Origin: Oscillospiraceae bacterium
GTDB lineage: Bacteria > Bacillota > Clostridia > Oscillospirales > Oscillospiraceae
NCBI GenBank assembly: GCA_017516005.1
Contig: JAFWDU010000007.1
Location: 21,690-85,689 of the forward strand
Reading direction: 5' to 3'
DNA length: 64,000 bases
Shown here: positions 1 through 9,441 of the stretch, in pieces
Numbering within the stretch: the stretch's first letter is position 1
Layout of the letters: the number at the start of each line of letters is the position of its first letter
Notes under the pieces: generated by a model
What the model was told of the DNA's origin: nothing
The model's database searches: none
Seen by the model: only the letters and a program-made list of their open reading frames with translations
Made by a program: the position numbers and the translations under genes

Positions 1-491
1 TTCAGCGCCTGATGGTATTCCAGATTGCCCGGTGCCATCTGACAGGCGATCTCATAGTTCCGTCTTGCCTCGTCCATCCAGCCTTTCCGGTAGGCAATGG
101 ACCCGGAGAGGAAATACCATTCCGCGTCTCTTGTTGCGATGGCATTGAGCTGATCCTCTGCGACCTGGATCTTGCCCAGATTGATGTTCTGACGTACCTG
201 GGCATAGGCGGGAGACGAGCCGTAGCTGTTCTGGCTTCCGCCAAATCCGCTTCTGCCGTAGCTCCCGCTCTGGCCGGTGCTGCCGTAACTGCTGTTCGCG
301 CTTTGGCCGTTCTTGGTCAGAATATCATACGCTTCGTTGATTTCCTGCATTTTCTCCTGTGCAAGATCCGCCAGCGGGTTGTCCGTATAGTTGTCCGGGT
401 GGTACTTTCTTGCAAGTTCCCGGTAGGCACGCTTGATTTCTTCGTCCGAAGCGCCGGGTTTGACGCCCAGAACCTCATAGGGATCTCTCAT
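1..491 (-). CDS. DnaJ-domain protein, 3' part cut by window edge
   Basis: The coding strand starts at an ATG at 491 and stays open to position 1, so only the N-terminal 163 or so residues are visible. Residues 3-65 form a J domain, with the HPD tripeptide in KYHPDN, which in this family stimulates the ATPase of an Hsp70 partner. A Gly/Ser/Tyr-rich linker follows, and then a helical stretch that looks like a TPR unit ([16 protein letters not shown]). There is no zinc-finger (CxxCxGxG) in the visible part, so it is not a classical DnaJ/Hsp40 but a J-domain protein of unknown client. Its ATG overlaps the TGA of the DUF5685 gene by four bases, implying translational coupling. Confidence 0.88.
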   Translation of the reverse strand, partial: MRDPYEVLGVKPGASDEEIKRAYRELARKYHPDNYTDNPLADLAQEKMQEINEAYDILTKNGQSANSSYGSTGQSGSYGRSGFGGSQNSYGSSPAYAQVRQNINLGKIQVAEDQLNAIATRDAEWYFLSGSIAYRKGWMDEARRNYEIACQMAPGNLEYHQAL

Positions 492-1372
492 TGCGTTCTC
501 CTCATTTTCATAACGCTGCTCCGGAAGCTTCCGTCCGCCACGCTTTGGAGCACAGCGGGAAGCCCGAGACAGATAATGTTGTGCAGCAGCTCGTCCGAGC
601 CCTTCAGGGGCAGAAGATCCAGCGCAGCTTCCGCCCGGTTCAGTGACTGGAAAATGCTTTGCTTCAAATATGCCAGATCTTCCGGAGAAAGCATACCGTT
701 CCTGACATCAAAGCGGTAAAGAAGCGGGTTGAATCTGCCTTTTGCTGCGTCTTTTTTCAGATCCTCCAGCGCATCCACCAGATACAGATAGCGGCCCACA
801 TGGAGCAGGAGTTCTTTCGCCGGCCGCTGCAGTGACGGTTCCCGGAAGTAGTCCGAACAGGCGCACAGCATCTGCGCAAAAGCATCTGCATGCCGATCCA
901 TAACCGGATCCCGGCTCTGCTCCAGTTCCCAGATTCTGTTCATCTGCTCTGCCGTCTTTTCTGCCAGTTCCGGTGCGATCCGGTCTGCTTTCCGTTTTGC
1001 TCCGCGCAGAAGGACTTTGCCGAGGCCGGCGGCAAGCTTCCGGAATCCCCGCTCGTCGTGCAGAGCGTCCGACAGTTTTTCGTATGTGAAGATGACATTG
1101 GCGGCAGCGGTGAAGGTCATGGCATCGCTTTCCGGCGCGCATGCCCGGCAGCGCCACGGCCTGGCTGGACAGCGGCAGCGGGTTCTCTGTGCCTCCGGTT
1201 CCATTCCGGAGAGGATGAGGTACAGCAGCAGCAGATCATAGCTGACTGTAAAACGGGCAGCGAAGCCGAACCGCTTTCCCAGACTTCTGCAAAGCCCGCA
1301 GTAGTCCGCCTGAAACTGTTCCAGGGTCCGAACCTTCAGTTCTCCCCGAAGCGGCCGGACATATCCGAACAT
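488..1372 (-). CDS. DUF5685 family protein
   Basis: A 294-residue protein that I assign to DUF5685 from its opening ([13 protein letters not shown]) and from the paired cysteines near residues 26-29 (CGLC) and 66-76 (CRC...CRAC). The rest is helical, with a conserved-looking acidic patch [12 protein letters not shown] near residue 195 that resembles metal-binding motifs of all-helical enzymes; that resemblance is my inference. No function is established. It overlaps the downstream J-domain gene by four bases and its start touches the stop of cdaR, so it is in the cdaA-cdaR transcription unit. A J-domain partner suggests a chaperone-related role, but nothing in the sequence proves it. Confidence 0.8.
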   Translation of the reverse strand: MFGYVRPLRGELKVRTLEQFQADYCGLCRSLGKRFGFAARFTVSYDLLLLYLILSGMEPEAQRTRCRCPARPWRCRACAPESDAMTFTAAANVIFTYEKLSDALHDERGFRKLAAGLGKVLLRGAKRKADRIAPELAEKTAEQMNRIWELEQSRDPVMDRHADAFAQMLCACSDYFREPSLQRPAKELLLHVGRYLYLVDALEDLKKDAAKGRFNPLLYRFDVRNGMLSPEDLAYLKQSIFQSLNRAEAALDLLPLKGSDELLHNIICLGLPAVLQSVADGSFRSSVMKMRRTQ

Positions 1373-2670
1373 CAGCCGCTCTCCGCGGAATCAGGGCTTT
1401 CCCCGGATCCCGCTGCCTGCGATCCCTCTTCCCCGGTGTTTGCCTCGGAGCGGTCAACCAGACTGACAGAGATCGTCTTTTCCCCGATGATTCCCACATT
1501 GGGGAAGCCGTCGATATAGATGGTCACAGGCACTTCATAGGTGCCCGGCTTGTTGTAGTTCGTCAGATCTGCAACCGCGCGGACATTGTTGCTGCTGACC
1601 TGCTCCACATCTTCGGACGGTCCGCGGATGCTGACAAGGACCTGGCTGGTCAGGGGCTCTGTAATCAGGTCCTCGGATTCTCCGATAAACTCCACCGACC
1701 CGGCGCGGATTTTCTTGGTGCTCAGGCCGCGAAGTTCCACTGTCACGGTTGCCGTCTCCTCACCTGACACGTTCTTTGCCTGGTTCGGAATGATGATGGG
1801 GAATTCATAGGTGGCGACATCCTCGATTTCCGAGAGGTCGATATTCCCAAGCGGACTGTAGTTGAATCCGTCTACGACGGCCGCATCACCGGAAATCTTG
1901 ATGGTAGACGGCTCAATGGTGACAAAGGCATTGGCTTCTGTCACGCCGCCCCCGTAAAGGAGATTGACATGCAGCGGCACCTCTTTCAGCTTGCTGACGG
2001 GGAGCGTCACCTGCACCTGATCCACACTGGTGCTGATCTCGTCACGCTCAGCCGGTGTATCGTCCTCTTTCATCAGCGTAAAATCCGCATACTCAATTAC
2101 CGTATTCTGGAGATTGGTGCGGGAAATCGTGACAAGCGCGTAGGCAATGGGCGCAACATCCTCATCTGCGCCGGAGATTTCAATGCTCTCCTGGTCAAAT
2201 GTCATGGTGCCCACTTCATAGCCTTCGGCCGGTGTTCCGTCAAAGCTGCCACGAACCTCAATCTCTTTCCTGGTCAGATTCACAACCGTATAGGAGATCG
2301 CGCCGGGTGAACGTTCTGTAATGCTGATTTCGCTGGTGTTCACATTGGCCGGATAGGTCACGGAATAGTTGGAGGTATAAGACTTGGCGCGGCGCACCGT
2401 GCTCATATCTACGGTAATGCCGATATTGGCCGCGGAGAGCTGACTCAGCTCCGAGCGCTTGCCGGTAAGCTTCAGGGTAACCGTGGAGTCCTGCCCGGAG
2501 GCAACAATCAGGCCATAGTCATCCCGGATAACATCCTGGCCGACAAAGTTGACCGGTATATCACGGATCTCCACGGTATCCTCCGGATTTACTACGGTCA
2601 CAACATAAATCCAGAGAGCCAGCGCCACAATCAACGCCGTCAGTATGGATACGATTTGACTCTTTTGCAT
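1372..2670 (-). CDS. cdaR: CdaR/YbbR-domain regulator of diadenylate cyclase
   Basis: A 432-residue protein with one N-terminal membrane anchor (about residues 8-28, IVSILTALIVALALWIYV) followed by extracytoplasmic YbbR-like beta domains, repeated about four times between residues 45 and 405, and a Ser/Glu-rich tail. CdaR proteins bind the membrane-bound diadenylate cyclase CdaA and modulate c-di-AMP synthesis. The gene lies four bases downstream of cdaA, the usual arrangement. In many Firmicutes glmM follows cdaR; here a DUF5685 gene follows instead. Family assignment is firm from domain pattern and position; the regulatory direction cannot be read from sequence. Confidence 0.92.
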   Translation of the reverse strand: MQKSQIVSILTALIVALALWIYVVTVVNPEDTVEIRDIPVNFVGQDVIRDDYGLIVASGQDSTVTLKLTGKRSELSQLSAANIGITVDMSTVRRAKSYTSNYSVTYPANVNTSEISITERSPGAISYTVVNLTRKEIEVRGSFDGTPAEGYEVGTMTFDQESIEISGADEDVAPIAYALVTISRTNLQNTVIEYADFTLMKEDDTPAERDEISTSVDQVQVTLPVSKLKEVPLHVNLLYGGGVTEANAFVTIEPSTIKISGDAAVVDGFNYSPLGNIDLSEIEDVATYEFPIIIPNQAKNVSGEETATVTVELRGLSTKKIRAGSVEFIGESEDLITEPLTSQVLVSIRGPSEDVEQVSSNNVRAVADLTNYNKPGTYEVPVTIYIDGFPNVGIIGEKTISVSLVDRSEANTGEEGSQAAGSGESPDSAESG

Positions 2671-2674
2671 GGGA

Positions 2675-3541
2675 TTAACCCTTCTTCCAATTCTTCAGGA
2701 ACAGCCGATTGATCCAGTCTCTGACTGTCTCCGGTCTCTTTTCCTCCTCCGTCACAAGCTCACTGGTCAGGAGGCGGGCAAGTGTCTCTTCGGTGAGGTT
2801 TCTCTTGAGCATGCCGGCTTCCGCAACGGAGATCGTTCCGGATTCCTCTGAAACAATCACGACAACGCTGTCGTTCGCTTCACTCATTCCAATTCCCGCC
2901 CTGTGACGGGTGCCAAGATCCTTGCTCAGATTTGTCTTCTCCGTCAGAGGTAGTACGCACCCGGCTGCAGCAATGCGGGCGCCGGAGAGAATCACAGCGC
3001 CGTCATGGAGTGCGGAGTTGGGGAAAAAGATGCTGCGTAGGAGTGCATCAGAACAATCCGCCTGTATCACTGTACCGGTTTTGAAATAGTCATTCAGGGA
3101 ATTGGCACGCTCAAATACAATCAGTGCACCCACCTTGTCACGGCTCATGCTTCCGCAGGCAGAGGCAACTGCACGGATGGTCTCCGCCATGCTCTCTTCG
3201 GACGGCCTGTCTGAGATGAGGTCCTGCAGGGTGCTTCCGCCCAGATGGTCCAGCATCCGGCGGAGCTCCGGCTGGAACATGACAACCAGTGCAACAACTC
3301 CGACTTCCATCACTGCACGCAGAATCCAATTGATGGTATACATATGCAGCAGTCCGGTCAGGCCGGTTACTACGAAGAAGATGATAATCGCTTTCGCGAT
3401 CCGAAACGCACTGGTCGTGCGGATCAGACGGATCAGCCGATAGAGCAGATAGGCGACAACCAGTATATCAACAATATCCATAAATCCCGGCACCGGGATG
3501 GAGCTGAAAATCTCAGAAAAAAAGTTCTTGATCTCACTCAA
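2675..3541 (-). CDS. cdaA: Diadenylate cyclase CdaA
   Basis: CdaA makes the second messenger c-di-AMP from two ATP. The 288-residue protein has three membrane segments in residues 20-90 and a DisA_N catalytic domain, with the signature DGA at residues 180-182 and RHR at 212-214. Translation starts at a TTG; the preceding in-frame codons include a TGA, so no earlier start exists. The C-terminal tail (residues 245-288) is basic. It heads the cdaA-cdaR-DUF5685-dnaJ-like unit and is divergent from the MoxR operon. A sigma-A type promoter sits about 45 bases upstream of the start. Confidence 0.95.
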   Translation of the reverse strand: MSEIKNFFSEIFSSIPVPGFMDIVDILVVAYLLYRLIRLIRTTSAFRIAKAIIIFFVVTGLTGLLHMYTINWILRAVMEVGVVALVVMFQPELRRMLDHLGGSTLQDLISDRPSEESMAETIRAVASACGSMSRDKVGALIVFERANSLNDYFKTGTVIQADCSDALLRSIFFPNSALHDGAVILSGARIAAAGCVLPLTEKTNLSKDLGTRHRAGIGMSEANDSVVVIVSEESGTISVAEAGMLKRNLTEETLARLLTSELVTEEEKRPETVRDWINRLFLKNWKKG

Positions 3542-3585
3542 GGATGTTCACATCCCTTCCTGATAGGGGTAATCTAAATCAATTT

Positions 3586-3614
3586 ATTATAGCCGGAAAG
3601 CCACCTTCTGGCAA
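3586..3614 (-). promoter_or_regulatory. Promoter of cdaA operon
   Basis: On the minus strand TTGCCA (3614-3609) is followed after 17 bases by a perfect TATAAT (3591-3586). It is the best sigma-A match in the cdaA-moxR divergent interval and is correctly placed for cdaA. Confidence 0.7.
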
Positions 3615-3761
3615 GTCAAAACCGGCGGAATTCATCCAAAATTCCGTTCGTTTTCAAAAGTTTTACATTTTCGTCTTTCCGGGCCCCCTTCATTCGGTCC
3701 CTTCCGTCACTTTTGACACAGACCTGTGCCCGCTGCACTGCTGAAAAGCTCCGGATAAAGC

Positions 3762-3790
3762 TTGCACTACTCATCATCAAAGGTTATAAT
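3762..3790 (+). promoter_or_regulatory. Promoter of MoxR-DUF58-transglutaminase operon
   Basis: TTGCAC (3762-3767), 17-base spacer, TATAAT (3785-3790). It lies 35 bases upstream of the GTG start chosen for the MoxR gene and rules out translation from the in-frame TTG at 3762, which is part of the -35 box. Confidence 0.8.
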
Positions 3791-3824
3791 CAAAGCAAAA
3801 TCAAGTTTCAGGGAGGAATTACCT

Positions 3825-4766
3825 GTGAATGATGTTCAGCGGCTCACCGCCGCCATTTCAGAAAATGTGGAGAAGGCCGTTGTCGGTAAAAAGGAAACCG
3901 TCAGTCTCATCCTGACCGCGCTGCTGGCGCAGGGCCATGTGCTTCTTGAGGATGTGCCCGGTCTCGGCAAAACCACCATTGTTTCCGCACTTGCGAAATC
4001 CATCGACTGCTCTTTCTCCAGAATTCAGTTTACCCCGGATGTGCTGCCCGGCGACATCACCGGCTACACCATGCCGAGCCTGACCACGGGAGAACGGAAC
4101 GTGGTATTCGGCGCAGTCATGGCACAGATCGTTCTCGCCGACGAGATCAACCGCACCAGTCCCAAGACGCAGTCCGCGCTTCTGGAGGTCATGCAGGAAA
4201 ATCAGCTGACCATCGATGGTGTCAGTTATCCGGTTCCGCTTCCGTTCATGGTACTCGCCACGCAGAATCCCGTGAGCGCCATCGGCACCTATCCCCTTCC
4301 GGAAGCCCAGCTTGACCGTTTCCTGATGAAAATCTCCCTGGGTTACCCCACCCGCGCGGAAGAGGTGGAGATTCTCCGCCGTCACAGCACCGGCGCTCCC
4401 ATTGAGCAGCTGAAGCCGGTCGCCACTGCGCAGGACATCCTCGACGCAATCGCCGCCCGCAGAGAGATCGTCTGCTCTCCCAAGGTTTCCGACTATATCG
4501 TTTCCATTGCGGAGGCGACCAGAAAGGATGAGCGGATTACGCTGGGCGTCAGTCCCAGAGGCTGCCTTGCTCTGATGGAATCCTGCCGTGCCAAAGCGCT
4601 CATGGAAGGCCGTGAATATGTCACGCCTGATGACGTTCAGGCGCTCTGCGTTCCGGTACTCGCCCACAGAATGGTCCTCAACAAGCAGAAGAACGTACGT
4701 CTGGAGAGCGCAGCTGTCATTCTCCAGGGCATCGTCCAGAATCTGCGGGTCCCCGGTCTGTCATGA
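3825..4766 (+). CDS. MoxR-family AAA+ ATPase
   Basis: A 313-residue AAA+ ATPase of the MoxR group, chaperone-like proteins thought to help mature or insert metal cofactors or cell-surface complexes. Walker A is DVPGLGKTT (about residues 43-51), Walker B LADEIN (104-109), and the sensor motif ATQNP follows. The GTG at 3825 is taken as the start because GGGAGGA lies seven bases upstream; the longer in-frame TTG at 3762 falls inside the promoter. The stop overlaps the ATG of the DUF58 gene by four bases. MoxR, DUF58 and transglutaminase genes together form a widespread three-gene unit whose substrate is not known here. Confidence 0.93.
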   Translation: MNDVQRLTAAISENVEKAVVGKKETVSLILTALLAQGHVLLEDVPGLGKTTIVSALAKSIDCSFSRIQFTPDVLPGDITGYTMPSLTTGERNVVFGAVMAQIVLADEINRTSPKTQSALLEVMQENQLTIDGVSYPVPLPFMVLATQNPVSAIGTYPLPEAQLDRFLMKISLGYPTRAEEVEILRRHSTGAPIEQLKPVATAQDILDAIAARREIVCSPKVSDYIVSIAEATRKDERITLGVSPRGCLALMESCRAKALMEGREYVTPDDVQALCVPVLAHRMVLNKQKNVRLESAAVILQGIVQNLRVPGLS

Positions 4767-5980
4767 AACTGCAGCGGATACTTTTCTATCTTGTACTTGC
4801 AGCCAGCATCATTGCCGCTCTTTATACCGGCATCCGGCTGTTCTATATTATTTTCTTCGTTCAGCTTCTTCTGCTGGGCGTTGTTGTGCTGGTCAATTAC
4901 TGGACACTGCACAGCTTCCGTTTTGTTCAATCTCTGGACACGGAACAGGCGGTCAAGGGCAGCAGCGTCACGCTTTCCGTGCAGATCACCAATGAGACGG
5001 TGATTCCCCTGTCTCTTATGACGGTGGAGATTGCAGTGGCATCGCCGGGGAAACGGGAGCCGTTCTCTCTCTGCGTACCTCCTTATTCCCAGGTGCATTT
5101 TGATTTCCCCATAGATCTGCCCTACCGCGGCGTCTATAAGATCGGAATTGAAAAGATTCAGATTACCGACGTCTTCGGACTGACTACACTGCGCTATGAC
5201 ATGCGGCATCTGCCCTGGTACCACATGCTGAATCTGACTGTCGTGCCCCGTTCCCCGGCCGTGGGGTATGCAGCAGAGGTCTTTGATGAAAAGCTCTTCA
5301 GTGATACCGGTCTGTCTCCCGCCTCCTCCGGCGAAAGCATCTCCACTGCGCGGCCCTACATGCAGGGTGATGCCATGAAGCGGATCAACTGGAAAGTGTC
5401 CGCCCGCTATGGAGAGCTCTATGTAAAGCAGTATGATACCCCAATCCGGGAGAGCGTCGTCATTCTCCTTGACAACAGTTCCCTGGAGCAGGAAGAGGAG
5501 CGCGGTTCCGTCTTCCTGCGTCGCAAAAAAACAGCAGATCTGCAGGAGAAAATTGCCGCCTGCGCGGATACTGCCTGTGAATGCGCCACCCTGGTTGCCA
5601 GGATGAGCCTGATGCACGGGCAGACCGCTCAGATTCACGCGCTTGGCATCCTGGGCAGGACGGTCAGCCTGGAAGTACCCAACGAGACATGTCTGGATGA
5701 GCTGCTGCTCTGGCTTGCAAATCTGAATTTTGAACGTTTCGGTGCCATTACGAAGATCCTGCCGGATCTTGTCGGCCTGGGCGCCTCCCTGGTGGTAATC
5801 AGTTCCAAACCCACAGACGAACTGATCACGGCTCTGGAAGGCTGTACGGATCTCTTTGAATCCGTCGGTCTCATTGCCATCGGCGACCTGCCGGAACAGC
5901 ACGGACGCGTCGGCGTCATTCCGGTTCCCGTGGGAGCGGATGTCTTCTCCCAGTTCTCGGAGGAGGTGAGGCAGTCATGA
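4763..5980 (+). CDS. DUF58 domain protein
   Basis: A 405-residue protein with two membrane helices at residues 5-45, then an extended beta region and the DUF58 core, whose hallmark is seen at about 198-225 (YMQGDAMKRINWKVSAR...). Residues 228-235 begin a von Willebrand A-like stretch (VVILLDNSS), resembling a degraded MIDAS site. DUF58 proteins are always paired with MoxR ATPases and are presumed clients or partners. Both ends overlap the neighbouring genes by four bases, so production of all three proteins is coupled. No enzymatic motif is visible. Confidence 0.9.
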   Translation: MKLQRILFYLVLAASIIAALYTGIRLFYIIFFVQLLLLGVVVLVNYWTLHSFRFVQSLDTEQAVKGSSVTLSVQITNETVIPLSLMTVEIAVASPGKREPFSLCVPPYSQVHFDFPIDLPYRGVYKIGIEKIQITDVFGLTTLRYDMRHLPWYHMLNLTVVPRSPAVGYAAEVFDEKLFSDTGLSPASSGESISTARPYMQGDAMKRINWKVSARYGELYVKQYDTPIRESVVILLDNSSLEQEEERGSVFLRRKKTADLQEKIAACADTACECATLVARMSLMHGQTAQIHALGILGRTVSLEVPNETCLDELLLWLANLNFERFGAITKILPDLVGLGASLVVISSKPTDELITALEGCTDLFESVGLIAIGDLPEQHGRVGVIPVPVGADVFSQFSEEVRQS

Positions 5981-8370
5981 AACGGGCCTATACCAGATTC
6001 CTGGACCGGGCAGGCAACCTGACGCTGGATATTCTCTGTACGCTTCTACTGTGCTTCAGTCTGTCCATGGTGCTCTTCCACCTGATCGGGGAGGAAGTCA
6101 GTCTGACAGAGTGCGCTTTGTGTACGCTCTCGGCGGTTGCACTGTGTGTCCTTGTCTCGGCCGAACGGCTTACGATCCCCATGCTGATCGGGATTCCTGT
6201 CCTCCTTCTCATCGGCGCCGGCATTGCCGCCGCGCTTGGCTTCCCTGTCGTTCCCTATCTGCGCGGCTTCTCCGTCTGGGTTCTGGACGGCATTCCCCGG
6301 ACAGATCCCTATTCCTATGATTTCAGCCTGCATGTGGTGCACGCCGCCATGCTGGTCCCTGCAGCCGCTGTAATCTATCTCTACTACCGCAAGCTGTTTT
6401 TCCTTCCCGTCCTGATTCTTTTCAGCGCGGCGCTCATGGTTTACGCCCAGTTCAACGAGCTGGAGGGACGCTATATTCTTCTTGCGGTACTGCTGGTTGT
6501 CTGCCTGACGGGCCTTGCACACACCACACACCGGGCGGTGCAGAAGGCGCTGCGCGGCAAGACCATTCTCCCCGAGGCGGCCATGCGCGGCGCTGCCCTG
6601 CTCTTCAGTATTTTGGTTGCCGTCCCATCTCTGTACATTGCAAAAGCGCCGGACGGTGTCTGGACCTCCAAGATTCTGCACCAGATTACAGAGGATATCA
6701 GCGACTTCGTCAGCTATCATCTCTACGGCAGCGGCGGCAGTTCCGGTTTCTCCATCGCCTGGTCCGGTTTCTCCCCCGACGGCAACCAGCTGGGCGGTGA
6801 CATTCATCCGGATACAGATATTGTCATCCGTGTGAAGACAGAAACGCCCGGTCTGCTGACCGGCAGCATCTATGACACCTATGACGGACAGCGCTGGTAT
6901 GACAGCTATTCCTACGGCAGTTTCCGGCTGGACAGCATACTCTGGAACTCCCAGCAGAGGGAGGCTTTTGCGGAATCCAATCCCCAGGGCGGCCGGAAGG
7001 CGAAACGGGCATATGACGCCCTTGTGACCCACTCCTCCATGTATCTGGTTCCCGGTCTTCTGTATCAGAACTATTTCTATTCCGGCCAGCCCACTGTCTG
7101 GGAATTCGGGCCTGGCTGTCCGGAGCCGCATTTCAACTCCCAGGGCGAAATTTTCATGTCAGAAGCGCCGGAAAGCGGCGTCAGCTATACCGTTCAGTCG
7201 CTGAGCTTTGATGTCTACGCATCTGATTTTCAGGAGCGGCTTCTGGATCTGGAATCCCTGACACTGGACGCGAAAGATCCTCTGTATTCCATCTTCTGTG
7301 AGTCGTATCTGGATCTGCCGGACGATCTTCCGCAGAGTGTCTATGACATGGCCGATGAGATTACCGCGGAAGCGGAGACGCCGGCCGAAATTGCATTCGC
7401 TCTGGAGCACTGGCTGACAGACAACTGTACCTATACCACCACGCCGGGATCTCCGGATCCGAAGAAGGACTTTGTCGCGCAGTTCCTGGAGAGCCGGGAA
7501 GGCTACTGCACCTATTACGCCACCGCTCTGACGGTAATGGCGCGGTGCAAGGGACTTCCGGCCAGATATGTGACCGGCTTCGGCATGAAACAGAATCCGG
7601 AACCCGCAAAGCGCGGCTACGTGAACTATAATTATCTGGTCACCAATTCCTGCGCACATGCATGGACAGAGGTTTACCTCTCCGGCATCGGATGGGTTCC
7701 CTTTGATCCTTCCGAATTCCAGCTTTTTGAGCTGGCGACGGTTCCTGTTGCTCCAAAGCCGGTCGAAGGCGATGGCGGCACCGGCAGCATGGAGGATTAT
7801 CTTACTGCCGATGATGTGATGAAATCTTTGGAGGAGCAGTTGAGCGAGCTGACTCCGGAGCCGGAGCTGCCCGAACCGGAACCGGAAATCTTCGTCATTC
7901 CCTGGGGCAAAATCGCCGCAGCGGCAGCGGTCCTTGTTCTCCTTCTGATACTGATTCTCATCCGTTCCCGTTCTCTGAAGGTGACGGAAGAGGCTCTCAT
8001 CCGGCGGATTCAGCGGCGTCACTCCGGCCGGAGCGACGTGGCAAATCTCCTCTTTGACCGGATTCTGGATCAGCTGGGGTATCTCGGCATCTCCTTCCTC
8101 CCCGGCGAAACACTGCGGGGATTCCGGGAACGGCTCTGCCGGCATTTTGAATCCGATGCCCAGCGCATTTCCGCAGCCTTCCAGGTGATAGAGCGTATGG
8201 ATTACGGCCTGATTCCTCCCAGCGGACAGGATCTGAGTCATCTTGCCTGGGTGAGTGTACGTCTGGAGCAGGCGCTTCGGGATGAGCTGGGACGCAGAAC
8301 CTACTTCTGGCGCCGCGTTGTGTTCTCCTACTACCCCGGCCGCCGTCAGCGCATCACCCGAAAGTACTGA
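5977..8370 (+). CDS. Membrane-anchored transglutaminase-like protein
   Basis: A 797-residue membrane protein with about six N-terminal helices (residues 15-225), an outside region, a transglutaminase-like core, then one more helix near 645-665 and a cytoplasmic DUF4129-like tail. The papain-fold triad is complete: Cys511 in GYCTYYA, His561 in AHAWTEV and Asp577 in PFDPSE. Such proteins accompany MoxR-DUF58 units; some (TgpA) are essential in other bacteria, but their substrate is unknown. Function could be peptidase or transamidase. It ends the operon, with a strong hairpin terminator 14 bases after the stop. Confidence 0.92.
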   Translation: MKRAYTRFLDRAGNLTLDILCTLLLCFSLSMVLFHLIGEEVSLTECALCTLSAVALCVLVSAERLTIPMLIGIPVLLLIGAGIAAALGFPVVPYLRGFSVWVLDGIPRTDPYSYDFSLHVVHAAMLVPAAAVIYLYYRKLFFLPVLILFSAALMVYAQFNELEGRYILLAVLLVVCLTGLAHTTHRAVQKALRGKTILPEAAMRGAALLFSILVAVPSLYIAKAPDGVWTSKILHQITEDISDFVSYHLYGSGGSSGFSIAWSGFSPDGNQLGGDIHPDTDIVIRVKTETPGLLTGSIYDTYDGQRWYDSYSYGSFRLDSILWNSQQREAFAESNPQGGRKAKRAYDALVTHSSMYLVPGLLYQNYFYSGQPTVWEFGPGCPEPHFNSQGEIFMSEAPESGVSYTVQSLSFDVYASDFQERLLDLESLTLDAKDPLYSIFCESYLDLPDDLPQSVYDMADEITAEAETPAEIAFALEHWLTDNCTYTTTPGSPDPKKDFVAQFLESREGYCTYYATALTVMARCKGLPARYVTGFGMKQNPEPAKRGYVNYNYLVTNSCAHAWTEVYLSGIGWVPFDPSEFQLFELATVPVAPKPVEGDGGTGSMEDYLTADDVMKSLEEQLSELTPEPELPEPEPEIFVIPWGKIAAAAAVLVLLLILILIRSRSLKVTEEALIRRIQRRHSGRSDVANLLFDRILDQLGYLGISFLPGETLRGFRERLCRHFESDAQRISAAFQVIERMDYGLIPPSGQDLSHLAWVSVRLEQALRDELGRRTYFWRRVVFSYYPGRRQRITRKY

Positions 8371-8383
8371 TTATGACAGAAGC

Positions 8384-8426
8384 AGCAGGACATAACGCCT
8401 TCAAGGCATTGTGTCCTGCTGTTTTT
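8384..8426 (+). terminator. Rho-independent terminator after transglutaminase gene
   Basis: A 17-base imperfect stem (8384-8400 with 8404-8420, starting AGCAGGACA and closing TGTCCTGCT) is followed by GTTTTTG on the plus strand. It lies between convergent genes and may also stop minus-strand transcripts of the ispD-ispF-ogt unit, though the minus-side tail has few T residues. Confidence 0.85.
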
Positions 8427-8430
8427 GTTC

Positions 8431-8925
8431 TTATTCGGTCATTTTCTTTTCCAGCTGAAGCAGTTTCGCCTTCCGTGCAATTCCGCCGCCGGAATAGCCT
8501 GTGAGGCTCCCGTTCTTCCCCACCACTCTGTGGCACGGAACAATCAGAACTATGGGATTTCTTCCGCAGGCACCTCCGACCGCCTGTGCGGCAACAGGGG
8601 CTCCGCCTCTGCGCATGCTCAGCCTGTTCGCGATTTCTCCGTAAGTCATGGTGCTTCCGCAGGGGATTGTGAGCATGATTTCCCACACCGCTCTGCTGAA
8701 AGCAGAACCTGCGGGACGGATCGGCGGCCGCCATGCGGGGCATCGCCCGGAAAAGTAAAGATCCAGCCATTTGACTGTACTTGCAATCGGAGCCGGAATC
8801 GCTCCGGCCTCTTCCTGAGGCTGCCGCTCCCCTCCATCGTCAAACCGGAGTTCTGTCAGCGCCTCATCATTCCCGGAAAGGAAGAGCCTTCCCAGCGGTG
8901 AATCATAATACAGATGAGAATCCAT
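8431..8925 (-). CDS. ogt: Methylated-DNA-protein cysteine methyltransferase
   Basis: A suicide DNA repair protein that moves the alkyl group from O6-methylguanine (and O4-methylthymine) to its own cysteine. The 164 residues contain the active-site motif PCHRV with acceptor Cys131, the upstream helix-turn-helix (MTYGEIA) and the family's NPIVLIVPCHRVVG block. It is a stand-alone Ogt/MGMT type without an Ada regulatory half. It is the last gene of the minus-strand unit headed by rnpB-murD, 45 bases after ispF. Symbol ogt follows family usage; ortholog choice between ogt and the C-domain of ada is by length only. Confidence 0.94.
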   Translation of the reverse strand: MDSHLYYDSPLGRLFLSGNDEALTELRFDDGGERQPQEEAGAIPAPIASTVKWLDLYFSGRCPAWRPPIRPAGSAFSRAVWEIMLTIPCGSTMTYGEIANRLSMRRGGAPVAAQAVGGACGRNPIVLIVPCHRVVGKNGSLTGYSGGGIARKAKLLQLEKKMTE

Positions 8926-8970
8926 TGCCTGCTTCCTTTCGATTTCTGGATCCGGAGCCCGGCAGGGTTT

Positions 8971-9441
8971 TCAGCCGATCTCCTCAAGCAGAACCACCGC
9001 ATGCGCAGCGATTCCCTCGCCGCTGCCAGTAAAGCCAAGTCCTTCCTCCGTTGTTGCCTTCACATTAACCTGTTCCGGCGCAACACGCATGGCAGCGGCA
9101 AGATTCCGCACCATCTGAGGCAGGAACGGCATCAGCTTCGGTCTCTGTGCAAGAATCGTCACATCCGCATTTCCCACGCGGTAGGATGGAATCATCTCCA
9201 TGACTCTTCCCAGCAGTTCCATACTGTCCGCCCCTGAATAAGCGGGATCTGTATCCGGAAAATGCCTTCCGATATCCCCCAGTGCCGCCGCGCCGAGGAT
9301 TGCATCCATCAGAGCGTGAACCGCGACATCGGCGTCGGAATGGCCGTCAAGGCCAAGTGTATACGGTACCTCCACGCCGCAGAGAATCAGCCTGCGGCCC
9401 TGCACCAGCCGGTGCACATCATATCCATGTCCGATTCTCAT
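8971..9441 (-). CDS. ispF: 2-C-methyl-D-erythritol 2,4-cyclodiphosphate synthase
   Basis: IspF cyclises CDP-methylerythritol phosphate with loss of CMP in the MEP isoprenoid pathway. At 156 residues it has the family length, opening with [11 protein letters not shown] (metal ligands Asp8 and His10), then the GHSDADV block with a third metal His. The ATG at 9441 is chosen because it overlaps the ispD stop (ATGA); the in-frame GTG/ATG five codons earlier would lie inside ispD. The pair ispD-ispF, with ispH elsewhere in the window, shows the cell uses the MEP pathway. Confidence 0.96.
   Translation of the reverse strand: MRIGHGYDVHRLVQGRRLILCGVEVPYTLGLDGHSDADVAVHALMDAILGAAALGDIGRHFPDTDPAYSGADSMELLGRVMEMIPSYRVGNADVTILAQRPKLMPFLPQMVRNLAAAMRVAPEQVNVKATTEEGLGFTGSGEGIAAHAVVLLEEIG

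Noticed and set aside
3762..3824. Upstream in-frame TTG start for the MoxR gene
   Set aside because: It falls in the -35 box of a consensus promoter; GTG at 3825 has a strong ribosome site.
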